From Desulfatiglans anilini DSM 4660 (GTDB lineage: Bacteria > Desulfobacterota > DSM-4660 > Desulfatiglandales > Desulfatiglandaceae): 64,000 nt of DNA. Below the pieces are notes generated by a model that made no database searches, was not told where the DNA came from, and saw only the letters and a list, made by a program, of their open reading frames with translations. The stretch is taken from contig NZ_AULM01000004.1 in NCBI RefSeq assembly GCF_000422285.1, positions 124,001 to 188,000 of the forward strand, read 5' to 3'. Made by a program: the position numbers and the translations under genes. This document shows, piece by piece, positions 52,080 to 62,048 of the stretch; within the stretch, counting starts at the first letter, position 1, and every line of letters starts with the position of its first letter.

Positions 52080-52892
52080 TCAAGCGGCGAAAACCCTGAA
52101 GATCGCCTCCAACACACCGCCGCCGACAGCCAGGGCCTTTTCGGATATGGTGAAGCAGTGTTCCACATGACCTCGAGGGTCGATGTCGCCGATCTTCATC
52201 CCGTTCTTCACAAGGACTCCATCATGGATCATCCCCCGCAAGACACCCTTGACAAGGGCGGGAACGGCTACACCACCAACCTCACCGATGCGCTCCCCCG
52301 AGTCGACCATGCGGCCGATCTCGCTTTCAGCCTTCCACACCCCGTCTTTCGGCGCCCGCAGGACCCGGTCCCGCGTCACCCCCTCGACCGCCCCCGGAAC
52401 GCCTGTATCAGCCTGAGCCGCCCCGGCGATGATGACACGGCCCAGAAAATGTCCACGGTTCGTCTCGATGACGCAATGGGCATCCTTCCCTGCCTCGAAT
52501 CCAGGGCCCAGGGCGATGCAGAGGGGTGCCATCGACAGGCTGCTCCCCGTGTTCTTTTTAGCCAGAATGGCATCCACCATGACATCGGGCTTCAAGCGGC
52601 CGCCGATCTCGAAAGCGGGGTCCACGTACACAGGCAGCCTGCGCTCCCGCCAAAGGCCTTGCGCCGCATCGGGGTCCTCGACCCGGACGGCCTCGATCCC
52701 TTCGACCACCGTCCTGCCGTCGTATACAGCCTCGGAAAAGGAAACCGTACGCCTGACCGTCAACGGCTGCGCAATCTCCGTCACGAAAATTTTGAAGCCG
52801 GACTGGTGAAGACGGTACGCTACGCCGGAGGCAATGTCTCCCCCTCCTCTGACACCCACGATCACCTGAGACACATCTATTCGTTTCCGCAT
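52080..52892 (-). CDS. yqeB: YqeB-family selenium-dependent molybdenum hydroxylase maturation protein
   Basis: 270 residues, ATG 52892 with GAGAGGG upstream. GVRGGGDIASGVAYRLHQSG is the nucleotide-binding N-terminus. TEIAQPLTVRRTVSFSEAVY and the ending HCFTISEKALAVGGGVLEAI are hallmarks of the YqeB (EF2563) family. The family co-occurs with selenium-dependent molybdenum hydroxylases such as xanthine or nicotinate dehydrogenases, and probably helps insert the labile selenium. No yqeC, selD or hydroxylase gene is in the window, so it is an orphan here. Confidence 0.88.
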   Translation of the reverse strand: MRKRIDVSQVIVGVRGGGDIASGVAYRLHQSGFKIFVTEIAQPLTVRRTVSFSEAVYDGRTVVEGIEAVRVEDPDAAQGLWRERRLPVYVDPAFEIGGRLKPDVMVDAILAKKNTGSSLSMAPLCIALGPGFEAGKDAHCVIETNRGHFLGRVIIAGAAQADTGVPGAVEGVTRDRVLRAPKDGVWKAESEIGRMVDSGERIGEVGGVAVPALVKGVLRGMIHDGVLVKNGMKIGDIDPRGHVEHCFTISEKALAVGGGVLEAIFRVFAA

Positions 52893-53232
52893 GATTCAAA
52901 CCCTCTCGACATTTGCATCCCAAAAAGGAAACACCGGCCCGCTCCGCTCAAATCGGCAGACCGGCCGAACACAAACCCCTTCGGCAGAGATTCCTCGGAA
53001 AGGTCCGGGGAAATTCCCCTCTCCCTTCGTCCGCTTCCTTTCCGCTCGAGCGCGGTTGTCGAACTCGAGCCGCAGCCAGTAAATGGCCACCCGGAACCAG
53101 GATTCCCTGCGGCCGCTCAGGGAGATTTCACATCCTTCGTCTTTTGTCAATCACATTCCCGCCAGGAAAGAATGCCGCGAAGCTCAGCAGGCCTTGCCTC
53201 AAGATGTTTTTCCCAGACCTCTGAACAGCGGC
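52893..53232. other. Intergenic region with nothing recognised
   Basis: 340 bp between the mutY stop and the yqeB start. Apart from the yqeB ribosome binding site next to 52893, no repeat, RNA or small gene could be supported. It should carry the yqeB promoter and the end of the mutY transcript. Confidence 0.5.
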
Positions 53233-54366
53233 TTATTCAAGGCACTGTTCAGCGCCCCCGGGAAAAGCCGCGGCCAGGATCTTCCTTTCCAATTTCGAGA
53301 CCGGCAGTTCCGCCAGCCCGGCCCCTGCCGCCCAACGCCACTCGATCCCGTCACCCGGCATTCCCTGGGACGGATCCCACATCCACCTGAAGAGGCGGAC
53401 CTTCAATCTGAAATGGGTATAGGCATGGGAGACCTCCCCGATGAATTCCGCCTCCGGCACGGCCAGGCCAAGATCCGCCTTCATCCCCCGCCGGAGCGCC
53501 TCCCTGTCGGATTCGCCCGGCGCAACCTCCCCGCCCGGGAAGCGCCACAAACCACCCAACAACCCTTTTCCGGGGCGCTTCAACATCAGGAGGGCACCCT
53601 CGGCATTGCTGACCACCCCCAAGGCCATCTTGCGGACCGGGGTCCTGCGAACCCTCGCCGCAGCCGGCAGCTCCGCCTCGAGACCCTCTCGCCGTGCAAG
53701 ACAATGCTCTTCGACGGGGCAGGAAGCGCATTCCGGGCGCCTGGGGATGCAGACGGCCGCGCCGAGATCCATCAGGGCCTGATTGAAGGCACCAGGGTCC
53801 TCCGTTGGCACCAAGGCAGCCGCCGCCGATTCGATGGCCTGCAGCGCCTCTCGTTGTCCCGGTGGCTGTCTGATGCACGCAAGCCGGCACAGGATGCGCC
53901 GCACATTGCCGTCGATCGCCGGAACGGGCTGCCCGAAAGCGATGCTCAGGATCGCACCGGCCGTATAGGGGCCGATGCCCGGAAGGGCCATCAGGGCCGC
54001 CCTGTCCTCAGGCAAGCTCCCGTCGTACATCCGGCAGACGCGATTCGCCGCCTCGTGCAGTGCGCGGGCGCGGGAGTAGTAGCCCAGGTTTTCCCACGCC
54101 TTGAGGACCGCATCCAGGGGGGCCTTCGCCAAGGCCCGGCAATCGGGAAACCGCTCGATGAATTGTTGGTAATAGGGGATCACGGTGTGGACCTGAGTCT
54201 GCTGCAGCATGATCTCCGAGAGCCAGATGCGGTAGGGATCCTTCGTGTGCCTCCACGGCAGGTCGCGCCCGTTGGCCCGGTACCACGCCAGCAGGCTTCG
54301 TCTCAGACCCGGCAGCCCCCCGGCAGAAGGGAACCCCGCCCCCCCTGGCGACAGGCACGGCCTCAC
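53233..54366 (-). CDS. mutY: Adenine DNA glycosylase MutY
   Basis: 377 residues from a GTG at 54366 that overlaps the rarA stop (GTGA) and has AAGGAGG just upstream. An open frame extends further upstream, inside rarA, but is not homologous. Motifs: SEIMLQQTQV (catalytic Glu51), helix-hairpin-helix LPGIGPYTAGAILSIAF with the catalytic Asp in AIDGNVRR, and the [4Fe-4S] ligands C-x6-C-x2-C-x5-C in CIPRRPECASCPVEEHC. The C-terminal NUDIX-like domain (about 235-377) recognises 8-oxoG. It removes A opposite 8-oxoG. Confidence 0.96.
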   Translation of the reverse strand: MRPCLSPGGAGFPSAGGLPGLRRSLLAWYRANGRDLPWRHTKDPYRIWLSEIMLQQTQVHTVIPYYQQFIERFPDCRALAKAPLDAVLKAWENLGYYSRARALHEAANRVCRMYDGSLPEDRAALMALPGIGPYTAGAILSIAFGQPVPAIDGNVRRILCRLACIRQPPGQREALQAIESAAAALVPTEDPGAFNQALMDLGAAVCIPRRPECASCPVEEHCLARREGLEAELPAAARVRRTPVRKMALGVVSNAEGALLMLKRPGKGLLGGLWRFPGGEVAPGESDREALRRGMKADLGLAVPEAEFIGEVSHAYTHFRLKVRLFRWMWDPSQGMPGDGIEWRWAAGAGLAELPVSKLERKILAAAFPGGAEQCLE

Positions 54367-55679
54367 GCCTCCTCCTTTTTCTTGAGGAGTCTTTTGAAGG
54401 AAGCGAGGCGCCGATCGATCTCCCGTTCGAACCCCCGCTGCGCCGGGGTGTAAAAGACCGCTTCCATGAGCTTGTCCGGCAGATAGGTTTGGGCGACCAG
54501 GGCACCGGGGTGGTCGTGGGGATACAGGTAGCCTTTTCCGTAGCCGAGTTCCTTCATCAGGCGGGTCGGGGCGTTGCGGATGTGCAGGGGAACCGAAAGC
54601 GCTCCATGCTGCTCGATCGCAGCACGGACCCGCTTCTCGGCCATATAGAGGGCATTGCTCTTCGGCGCGGCAGCCAGGTAGACGGCGGCCTGCATCAGCG
54701 CCAGCCGCGCCTCGGGCGGGCCGACCTTCTCCCACGCCTCGAAAGCAGCCAATGCGGCCGGCAGAGCCTGAGGGTCAGCGAGCCCGACGTCCTCCGATGC
54801 GAAACGGATCATGCGGCGGGCGATGAACAGGGCGTCCTCCCCCGCTTCAAGCATCCGGTACAGCCAATAGACCGCCGCCTGGGCATCCCCTCCCCTCAGA
54901 CTCTTATGAAAAGCGGAGATCAGGTTGTAGTGCTCCTCCCCGGCCTTGTCGTATGCCAATGCCTTCCGGCTGAGGGCCTGTTCCAATTCCCCGGTCTCTA
55001 GCGGCTTTTCAGGTTCAGGACCGGCCAGGTGGTAATCGGCGGCCGCTTCGAGATCGTTCAGGGCCACACGGGCGTCGCCCTGCGAAAGACTCACCAGGAA
55101 ATCCAGCGCCTCCGGGGTCAATCGCAACCCCATTTCCCCGAGACCCTTTTCTTTATCTGCCAGCGCGCGTTCCAGGAGTCTCCGGATATCCTGATCCGAC
55201 AAGGGCTTCAGCGTCATCACCCGCGCCCTGGAAAGAAGCGGGGCAATCACCTCGAAGGAAGGATTCTCGGTCGTCGCCCCGACCAGGACGATCAGGCCGT
55301 TTTCCAAGTGGGGAAGAAAGGCGTCCTGCTGAGCCTTGTTCAAGCGATGGATCTCGTCCACAAAGAGAAGCGTAGCCCTGCCGCTGCGCTCCTTTTCCTT
55401 CTGAGCCGCCTCGACGACCTCACGCAGGTCCTTGACGCCGGAGGTGACCGCCGAAAAAGAACGGAACGGCAATCGGCTGTACCGCTCCATGAGTCTCGCG
55501 AGCGTCGTCTTGCCGCTGCCGGGAGGCCCCCAGAGGATGACCGAACTCATGCGCCCGGATTCCAGGGCCCTTGCCAGAGGCCTGTCCGAGCCCAGGAGAT
55601 GCCCCTGCCCCACCATCTCCTCCAAAGCGGCGGGGCGCATTCTCTCAGCGAGCGGGGCACCCTTTCGATCTGCAGACAT
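54363..55679 (-). CDS. rarA: Replication-associated recombination protein A (RarA/MgsA)
   Basis: 438-residue AAA+ ATPase, ATG 55679 (a TTG at 55688 would add three residues). Walker A WGPPGSGKTTLAR, Walker B LLFVDEIHRLNKAQQDAFLP, sensor GATTENPSFEV, arginine finger LLSRARVMTL. The C-terminal tetramerisation domain has HKSLRGGDAQAAVYWLYRM and YPHDHPGALVAQTYLP. It acts at stalled replication forks. 3' end overlaps mutY by 4 nt; 5' side follows the kinase gene by 5 nt. Confidence 0.96.
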   Translation of the reverse strand: MSADRKGAPLAERMRPAALEEMVGQGHLLGSDRPLARALESGRMSSVILWGPPGSGKTTLARLMERYSRLPFRSFSAVTSGVKDLREVVEAAQKEKERSGRATLLFVDEIHRLNKAQQDAFLPHLENGLIVLVGATTENPSFEVIAPLLSRARVMTLKPLSDQDIRRLLERALADKEKGLGEMGLRLTPEALDFLVSLSQGDARVALNDLEAAADYHLAGPEPEKPLETGELEQALSRKALAYDKAGEEHYNLISAFHKSLRGGDAQAAVYWLYRMLEAGEDALFIARRMIRFASEDVGLADPQALPAALAAFEAWEKVGPPEARLALMQAAVYLAAAPKSNALYMAEKRVRAAIEQHGALSVPLHIRNAPTRLMKELGYGKGYLYPHDHPGALVAQTYLPDKLMEAVFYTPAQRGFEREIDRRLASFKRLLKKKEEA

Positions 55680-55684
55680 GCCGC

Positions 55685-57241
55685 TCAAAGCTGCTTGTCC
55701 TCCCGGCCCAGCGACGTGCTGATGGCACGCATCAGCCCATCCAGATGCAGCGGTTTGAAGGCAATCAAATCCGCTCCCAACTCCTTCATACGTGCCTGTC
55801 CCGGCTGACGGCCCTTCGTCTTGAGCACCACCAGCAACGTCCCGAGATTCTTTTTACGAAGCCTGGGCAGAAGGATCGCAGGGTCCCATTCCTTATTGTC
55901 TGCGTCCATCACCAGCATGTCGTAGCGACCCCTGCGGGGAGCCCTCAGCACCTGTTGGAGACGGGAGGCCTCCGTCACCCGGCATCCCTTGTCATTCAAA
56001 ACTTCACAGAGAAGGCGTCTGATCATCGCGTCGTCCGAGCACACCAGCACCTCTTGCCCTTTCAGCCTGCTGGAGCACGCGCGGGCCCCCATCGTCCTGG
56101 GTGCGGCCACTGCGGGCAGTTGCATCACGACCTGGGTTCCCCCGCCGGGCGGGCTGACCAGTTCAATGGCCCCCCCGTGTCGATTGAACACGCAGGAGGC
56201 CAACGGGAGGCCCATACCGAGACGGCCGCCATCCCTCGTCGTAAAAAAGGGCTCGAAAACCCTCTGCCGCACCGTTTCGCTGATCCCCGGTCCGTTGTCC
56301 AGTACATAGACCCAGGCATGACCAAGATTCTCCTCCATAGACACATGAACTTCTCCACTTTTACCCACCGCTTCGAGGGCGTTTTCGATGACCGCAGCGA
56401 AGGCCTCTTTCAGATGCGCCCCATTCCCCTGCACATGGACATCCGTCCGCAGATGCGTTTGGATCTTCGGCCCCCCGTTTTCGGAGCCGGTGCGCCGGCG
56501 CCAGTCGATGCACGCCTCTTCAAGCGCCTCCTGGACCAGATTCTTCAAGGCCCGAGGATGCTTCTCTCTGCCGACCGCTGCAGCGCGACAAAGCTTCTCG
56601 ACCTGTCGCAGGACCTGCACTCCCCGCCTCAGGGACTCCGGGGCCGAACCCTGTGAGCGGTCGGACTGTGCGCCGCCCCCGGAAGCTACGACTATTTCAT
56701 CGAGAAGCATCTCCACGAGCGGACCCGCTTCAGACGTCACCACCCTGGCGAGATCCAGGGCCCCTCTCATCCTCTCAGCGCGCAGCAGCTCGGCTTCACT
56801 CAAGGCCCGCTCCCCGCACTCGATGACGCCCAGAAGGAAGGCGCGCCGCCCCATGTGAAGGATCTTCCGCACGAAGACCTCGCACAAGATGCGCCGGCCA
56901 TTCTTGTCGACCAGATCGGCACGATAGCGGTCCGGCGCCACCTTGCCTATCGATCGCTTGTGGTGGATGGCGCTGACTTCCTTCGCGCAGTCCGGATGCA
57001 CGAAGTCCATGAAGGACCGGCCCTGAAGCTGCCCAGAGTCCACGCCGAGACCCTCCTCCGCCGCCATGTTGTTTAAAACGATCTTCCCGTCTTGCACCAC
57101 TGCAACGGCGACAGGGACAGCCTCCAGAAGACCGTTTGCCGCATCGAGGGATTTTCTGAGCTGCCTGATCTCGCTGTTGGCCTGAACGAGTTTTTCCTTC
57201 AAACGGACTATGTCCTTCTGAAGTCGCTCATGATGCTTCAT
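55685..57241 (-). CDS. PAS-hybrid histidine kinase-like protein with C-terminal receiver
   Basis: 518 residues from the ATG at 57241 (GAGGGG upstream). A coiled coil (about 1-35), a PAS domain (about 36-145, NGLLEAVPVAVAVVQDGKIV), a helical region and an HATPase_c domain (about 265-380: N box IENALEA, G1 DNGPGISE, FEPFFTT, then GRLGMGLPLA) are followed by a receiver-like domain (about 395-515) with DD, phosphoacceptor Asp in MLVMDADN and Lys in AFKPLH. No membrane helix, so cytosolic. No standard H-box (H-E-[IL]-x-N-P-L) is visible before the ATPase. It is 5 nt upstream of rarA. Confidence 0.85.
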   Translation of the reverse strand: MKHHERLQKDIVRLKEKLVQANSEIRQLRKSLDAANGLLEAVPVAVAVVQDGKIVLNNMAAEEGLGVDSGQLQGRSFMDFVHPDCAKEVSAIHHKRSIGKVAPDRYRADLVDKNGRRILCEVFVRKILHMGRRAFLLGVIECGERALSEAELLRAERMRGALDLARVVTSEAGPLVEMLLDEIVVASGGGAQSDRSQGSAPESLRRGVQVLRQVEKLCRAAAVGREKHPRALKNLVQEALEEACIDWRRRTGSENGGPKIQTHLRTDVHVQGNGAHLKEAFAAVIENALEAVGKSGEVHVSMEENLGHAWVYVLDNGPGISETVRQRVFEPFFTTRDGGRLGMGLPLASCVFNRHGGAIELVSPPGGGTQVVMQLPAVAAPRTMGARACSSRLKGQEVLVCSDDAMIRRLLCEVLNDKGCRVTEASRLQQVLRAPRRGRYDMLVMDADNKEWDPAILLPRLRKKNLGTLLVVLKTKGRQPGQARMKELGADLIAFKPLHLDGLMRAISTSLGREDKQL

Positions 57242-57364
57242 TACATGCCCCTCTAAAATCCGGTTGTAAATAGGCATATCAGCCGACGGGCGGGCTTGCC
57301 CGGCCACCTTTGCACAAATGCCTGTCTCCTCGAACACGACCGAATCGCGGCCACACCCAAGAAT

Positions 57365-57388
57365 GCCGCCTGAGCGGGCTCAGGCGGC
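57365..57388. other. Perfect hairpin in the gap between the kinase gene and dnaE
   Basis: GCCGCCTGAGC (57365-57375) and GCTCAGGCGGC (57378-57388) form an 11-bp inverted repeat. It lies in the 700-bp region 57242-57941 between divergent genes, where nothing else was recognised. There is no T run on either side, so terminator function is doubtful. Confidence 0.5.
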
Positions 57389-57941
57389 CAAGGAAGCGAA
57401 GCCCGCCCTGGAATCGTAGGGACCGATCGGGTGCAGCCTGTCACGCATCCGGGGCCCGCCCGCGGGGATTCAATCGAACAAGCACCTGAGAGGAGTAAAA
57501 GCCATCCTTTCCGGAGCCGAAACCCCGGGCATCCAGGCAGCCAACCCGAGATGGACAACGAACCGGGACCGGGCATCGGCGGCACCGGAAGACACCAAAA
57601 CAGGGCACGATGCGCAGCATCTGCGGACGTAGAAAGGACTGCAGGGCCCGGCGGCAGCCGGCTTCACCTGCGGAGTCGTCATTTCAAAGGAAGCGGATCG
57701 ATTTGAAAAGGGCCTTGCTGAAGGCACGGCTATACCGTATCATAAAACGGCCGCGAAGACCATAAAAGCCGCTCTTGAACCCGGACCGTACGAACTTTCT
57801 GCCAAGGGGCGGAGGCCTGGACATGGCCCGCAGACCCCGCTCCCCGGCTGCCGCCGGACGGCGAAAGCGGCAGCCCCGGGCGCGGACGGATCCGCACGAA
57901 CCATCGCATCGCGGTCATTGTGGCATCCAATCGGAGGAATC

Positions 57942-60900
57942 GTGACAGCCCCAAACCCCTTCGTCCATCTCCATGTACACACCGAATTCAGCCTCCTCGA
58001 CGGGGCCATCCGGATCGGACAGATGCTGGACAAGGCTTCGACGCTCGGGATGAACGCCGTAGCGGTGACCGATCACGGGAACATGTTCGGAACCGTCCAG
58101 TTCTCACAGCAGGCAGCCAAAGCCGGCATCAAGCCCATTATCGGATGCGAAGTCTACCTCGCCCCGGGCGACCGGCGCGACCGCTCTCCGGCCCCGGATG
58201 GCAGCCCCAACGCCTATCACCTGATCCTGCTCGTTACGAACCTGGAAGGGTACCGCAACCTGTGCCGCCTGGTGACGCTCGGCCACCTGGAAGGCTTTTA
58301 CTACCACCCCCGCGTGGATATGGCGCTCCTGAGGGAGCATCATCAGGGCCTCATCGCCCTGTCGGCCTGCCTCAAGGGCGTCGTTCCCCATCTGATCCAG
58401 CAGGGGAGGATAGAAGCGGCCCGTGAAAAGGCATTGGAATTGGCGGCGATCTTCGATCACGACCGGTTTTTCCTCGAGGTCCAGGCGAATCGGATGCCCG
58501 AACAGATCGCCTTGAACCGCGCCCTCAGAGAGCTCTCCGGCGATCTGTCCCTGCCTCTGGCGGCGACCAACGATTGCCACTACCTCAACCGGGCCGATGC
58601 CGAGGCCCATGACGTGCTCCTGTGCATCCAGACCGGCAAAACCCTCGAAGATGAAAAGCGCATGCGCTTCCCCTCGGACGAGTTCTACTTCAAATCCCAG
58701 GAGGAAATGGCCGCGGATCTCCCGGGGTTCGAGGACGCCCTGGCCCATACCGCCGGGATCGCCGAGCGCTGCGACTTCGAGTTGGAGATCGGCCGGTACA
58801 AGTACCCTGTCTTTCATCTGCCCGAAGGACAAAGCCTCGAAGAGCGATTGACCGAAGACGCCGAAAAGGGTCTGGGGGCCCGCTTCGAGGAGTTCGAAGC
58901 CGAAGGCCGCGCCCCTTCCGCCGACCTGATCGGAACCTACCGCGAAAGGCTTGATTATGAACTCGGCGTCATCAAGAAGATGGGCTTTTCCGGCTATTTC
59001 CTGATCGTCGCCGACTTCATCGAATATGCCCGCAGGAAGCAGATCCCGGTCGGTCCCGGCCGCGGATCGGCCGCCGGGTCTCTGGCCGCCTACTGCCTGC
59101 GGATCACGAATATCGACCCGATCCGCTACGGCCTGCTCTTCGAGCGCTTTCTCAATCCGCAGCGCATCAGCATGCCTGATATCGACATCGACTTCTGCAT
59201 CAACGGCCGTGAAGAGGTCATCCAGTATGTCACCGAAAAGTACGGCCGGGACAGCGTCGGACAGATCATCACCTTCGGGACCATGAAGGCCCGCGCGGCT
59301 ATCCGCGACGTCGGGCGCAGCCTCAACATCCCCCTCAAAGACGTCGACCGGATCGCCAAGCTCGTGCCCGAAGGCCCGCGCGTAACGCTCGAACAGGCCC
59401 TCGCGGAAGAGCCCGAGCTTCGCAAACTGGAGCAGAGCGACCCTGCTGTCCGCAAGCTCCTGACCATCTCCCGTTCGCTCGAAGGGCTCTCCCGCCACGC
59501 CTCGACGCATGCCTCCGGCGTCGTAATCTCCGACCGGCCCCTCGTCGAGTACCTGCCGCTTTTCAAAGGGGCACGGGACGAAATCATGACCCAGTTCACC
59601 ATGGACCGGATCGAGCAGCTCGGGCTGATCAAATTCGATTTTCTGGGTCTGAAGACCTTGACCGTGATCCGGCAGGCCCTGGATCTGATCCAGCAGACCA
59701 CCGGCAGAGAGCTGGATCTGGAGAAGATCCCCCTGGACGACCCGGCGACTTATCAACTCTGCTGCGAGGGGAAGACGACGGGGGTCTTCCAGCTGGAAAG
59801 CTCCGGTATGAAGGAGCTGCTGAGACGCCTCAAACCCGGCGTTTTCGAGGACATGGTGGCCCTGGTGGCCCTCTATCGCCCGGGGCCCCTGGGAAGCAAC
59901 ATGGTCGAGGATTTCATCAACGGGAAGCACGGCCACACCAGGATCCGATACCCGCTTCCTCAGCTCGAGCCGATCCTGAAGGAGACCTACGGGGTGATCC
60001 TGTATCAGGAACAGGTGATGAAGATCGCCCAGGTGCTCGCCGACTACAGCCTGGCCGAGGCGGACGAACTGCGCAAGGCCATCGGCAAGAAAAAGGTCGA
60101 GGTCATGGCGCAGCACCAGAACCGCTTTACCGAAGGCGCCGCCAAGAGTGGGGTGGATCCGGCCAAGGCGGAAAACCTCTTCAATCTGATCGAGAAGTTC
60201 GGCGGCTACGGCTTCAACAAATCCCATTCAGCCGCCTACGCCCTGATCGCTTACCAGACAGCCTACCTGAAGGCGCATTTTCCGGTGGAGTTTATGGCCG
60301 CCCTTCTGACCCAGGACATGGGGAACCAGGACAAGACCATCAAGAACATCGCCGAGTGCCGCGAGATGGGGATCCGGATCCTGCCCCCCGACATCAACGA
60401 AAGCCAGGCGGATTTTTCGGTGATCGACGGCAAAATCCGCTTCGGTCTCGCAGCAGTCAAGAATGTGGGCCTCAAGGCGATCGAGGTCGTCATCGAAGAA
60501 AGGGGGGACAGCGGCCCCTTCACCGATCTTTTCGACTTCTGCCGCCGCGTGGAAAGCAGCAAAGTCTCGAAGCGGGTGATCGAATGCCTGATTCAATGCG
60601 GGGCGTTCGACTTTACCGGCCAGTTCCGCTCGAGGCTCTTCGCGGGGCTCGAGGATGTCCTCAAGCGCTGCGGCAAACACAACGATCCGAACCAGCTCAG
60701 CATCTTCGCGGCCATCGAGACACAGAACGGCGGCCCGTCGCACCTCGTGGAGCTTCCCGAGATCGACGAATGGCCCGAAAAAGAGAGACTGGCCCGCGAA
60801 AAAGAAGCCCTCGGATTCTACATCACCGGCCATCCCCTGGACCGCTTTCAACAGGTGGCGGACAGGGTCGCCGACTGCACCGTGCAGGCGCTTTCAACGA

Positions 60901-61451
60901 AGGAAGATAAATCCCTGGTCAAAATCGCCGGCGTCGTCGGAGAGCTCAAGTTGAAACGCACCAAGAAAGGCGACAGGATGGCAGTCTTCCAGCTCGAAGA
61001 CCTGACCGGCTCAATGGAGGTCGTGCTCTTCCCGGAGGCCTTCGCCCGCTGCAGCGCCCTCTTGAAAGGGGACGACCCTATCCTGGTCTGCGGACCGGTG
61101 GAGATCGGCGAAAGCTCCACAAAGATCATCGCTCAGGAGATCGAGGCCCTCAGCGCCGCCCGGCAGCGGTGCGTCAAGGCCATGGCCATCCGTCTGGCCG
61201 AAAAGGAGATCAGCCGTCCGTTGATCGAGGACCTGCGCAACATCGTTTTCCGCTACCCAGGGAGTTGCCGCCTGCTCTTCGCGGTCACCTCGCCGGAGGG
61301 CGGCGAGATACGGATCGCCGCCCACGAGCGCTTCCGGGTCCAGCCCTGTCCCGAACTCCTGGGGGAGATTCAAACGCTCGTGGGAGCCGGCCGCCACGAA
61401 TTTTTTTTCGACCAACCGGCGGCCGATCAGCACCTTGCTCCCTCCGCCTGA
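57942..61451 (+). CDS. dnaE: DNA polymerase III alpha subunit
   Basis: Replicative polymerase, 1,169 residues from the GTG at 57942, which has GGAGG 4 nt upstream. Starts further upstream in frame lack a ribosome binding site. An N-terminal PHP domain (FVHLHVHTEFSLLDG), the catalytic palm with PDIDIDFC near residue 411 (two of the three Asp ligands), PGRGSAAGSLAAYCL, fingers with KFGGYGFNKSHSAAYA, and a C-terminal OB domain (VAGVVGELKLKRTKKGDRMA-like segment near 1,000) are in family order. The PHP metal ligands look conserved. Confidence 0.98.
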   Translation: MTAPNPFVHLHVHTEFSLLDGAIRIGQMLDKASTLGMNAVAVTDHGNMFGTVQFSQQAAKAGIKPIIGCEVYLAPGDRRDRSPAPDGSPNAYHLILLVTNLEGYRNLCRLVTLGHLEGFYYHPRVDMALLREHHQGLIALSACLKGVVPHLIQQGRIEAAREKALELAAIFDHDRFFLEVQANRMPEQIALNRALRELSGDLSLPLAATNDCHYLNRADAEAHDVLLCIQTGKTLEDEKRMRFPSDEFYFKSQEEMAADLPGFEDALAHTAGIAERCDFELEIGRYKYPVFHLPEGQSLEERLTEDAEKGLGARFEEFEAEGRAPSADLIGTYRERLDYELGVIKKMGFSGYFLIVADFIEYARRKQIPVGPGRGSAAGSLAAYCLRITNIDPIRYGLLFERFLNPQRISMPDIDIDFCINGREEVIQYVTEKYGRDSVGQIITFGTMKARAAIRDVGRSLNIPLKDVDRIAKLVPEGPRVTLEQALAEEPELRKLEQSDPAVRKLLTISRSLEGLSRHASTHASGVVISDRPLVEYLPLFKGARDEIMTQFTMDRIEQLGLIKFDFLGLKTLTVIRQALDLIQQTTGRELDLEKIPLDDPATYQLCCEGKTTGVFQLESSGMKELLRRLKPGVFEDMVALVALYRPGPLGSNMVEDFINGKHGHTRIRYPLPQLEPILKETYGVILYQEQVMKIAQVLADYSLAEADELRKAIGKKKVEVMAQHQNRFTEGAAKSGVDPAKAENLFNLIEKFGGYGFNKSHSAAYALIAYQTAYLKAHFPVEFMAALLTQDMGNQDKTIKNIAECREMGIRILPPDINESQADFSVIDGKIRFGLAAVKNVGLKAIEVVIEERGDSGPFTDLFDFCRRVESSKVSKRVIECLIQCGAFDFTGQFRSRLFAGLEDVLKRCGKHNDPNQLSIFAAIETQNGGPSHLVELPEIDEWPEKERLAREKEALGFYITGHPLDRFQQVADRVADCTVQALSTKEDKSLVKIAGVVGELKLKRTKKGDRMAVFQLEDLTGSMEVVLFPEAFARCSALLKGDDPILVCGPVEIGESSTKIIAQEIEALSAARQRCVKAMAIRLAEKEISRPLIEDLRNIVFRYPGSCRLLFAVTSPEGGEIRIAAHERFRVQPCPELLGEIQTLVGAGRHEFFFDQPAADQHLAPSA

Positions 61452-61494
61452 ATACGAAACACCGTGATGTGCCGATGGCAGCCGGCGCCGCCGC

Positions 61495-61758
61495 TCACCG
61501 TCCGCCCATTTCCTCCTCCAGATCGCGTACGTACTGCCCGATCAACACACCGAGGTAGATGCAGACGTTTCCCTCCATGCACGAATCGGCATCCTTCCGG
61601 TTCAGGAAGGCATGCCGCTGATGAGGCCCCTTCTGAAAAGTCACCACCCAGGCGTCTTTGCCCTCGTCCATTACGAGATCCATAGACAGGCCGTATTTGG
61701 CGATCTCGGGATATATCTGCGAAAGCTTTTGTTTGAGATCCTCTTTCGTGTAGCTCAT
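61495..61758 (-). CDS. Small conserved-looking hypothetical protein
   Basis: 87 residues, ATG with AAGGAGGG about 5 nt upstream, a strong site. Starts MSYTKEDLKQKLSQIYPEI and contains a compact alpha/beta domain (LSMDLVMDEGKDAWVVTFQK; HAFLNRKDADSCMEGNVCIY) with two Cys. I do not recognise the family. It may be an acidic single-domain binding protein. Convergent with dnaE, 43 nt apart. Confidence 0.8.
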   Translation of the reverse strand: MSYTKEDLKQKLSQIYPEIAKYGLSMDLVMDEGKDAWVVTFQKGPHQRHAFLNRKDADSCMEGNVCIYLGVLIGQYVRDLEEEMGGR

Positions 61759-62048
61759 GATGACCCTCCTTGGTTTGAGTGGAATTTAAGCGTCATGATA
61801 ACATCAGTGTCATTGATGATAGCATAGATCCAGCTGTACTGCATCACCGAAGCTCGACAGGAGATTTCCTGGTCCGAGTGGAAAAACCCGGCCATATGGG
61901 ATCACCCTTTCCGGATGGAAGCGAGCCGGATTCTCCGCCCCGGGGCTTGCAGGCCCAGGCGTCGACAGGTAATATGCCGGAGGGGATCGGCAAAAGCCCT
62001 CCGAACACCGTAAACCCGCCGGCTGACCTCCGGTATCGAGGAAGACCC

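Noticed and set aside
58104-60227. 707-codon frame opposite dnaE
   Set aside because: Shadow of the polymerase reading frame; no family motifs and no ribosome binding site.
61908-61923. Further copy of the intergenic element
   Set aside because: Only CTTTCCGGATGGAAGC matches the right end. The core and left end are missing, so it is too short to call.
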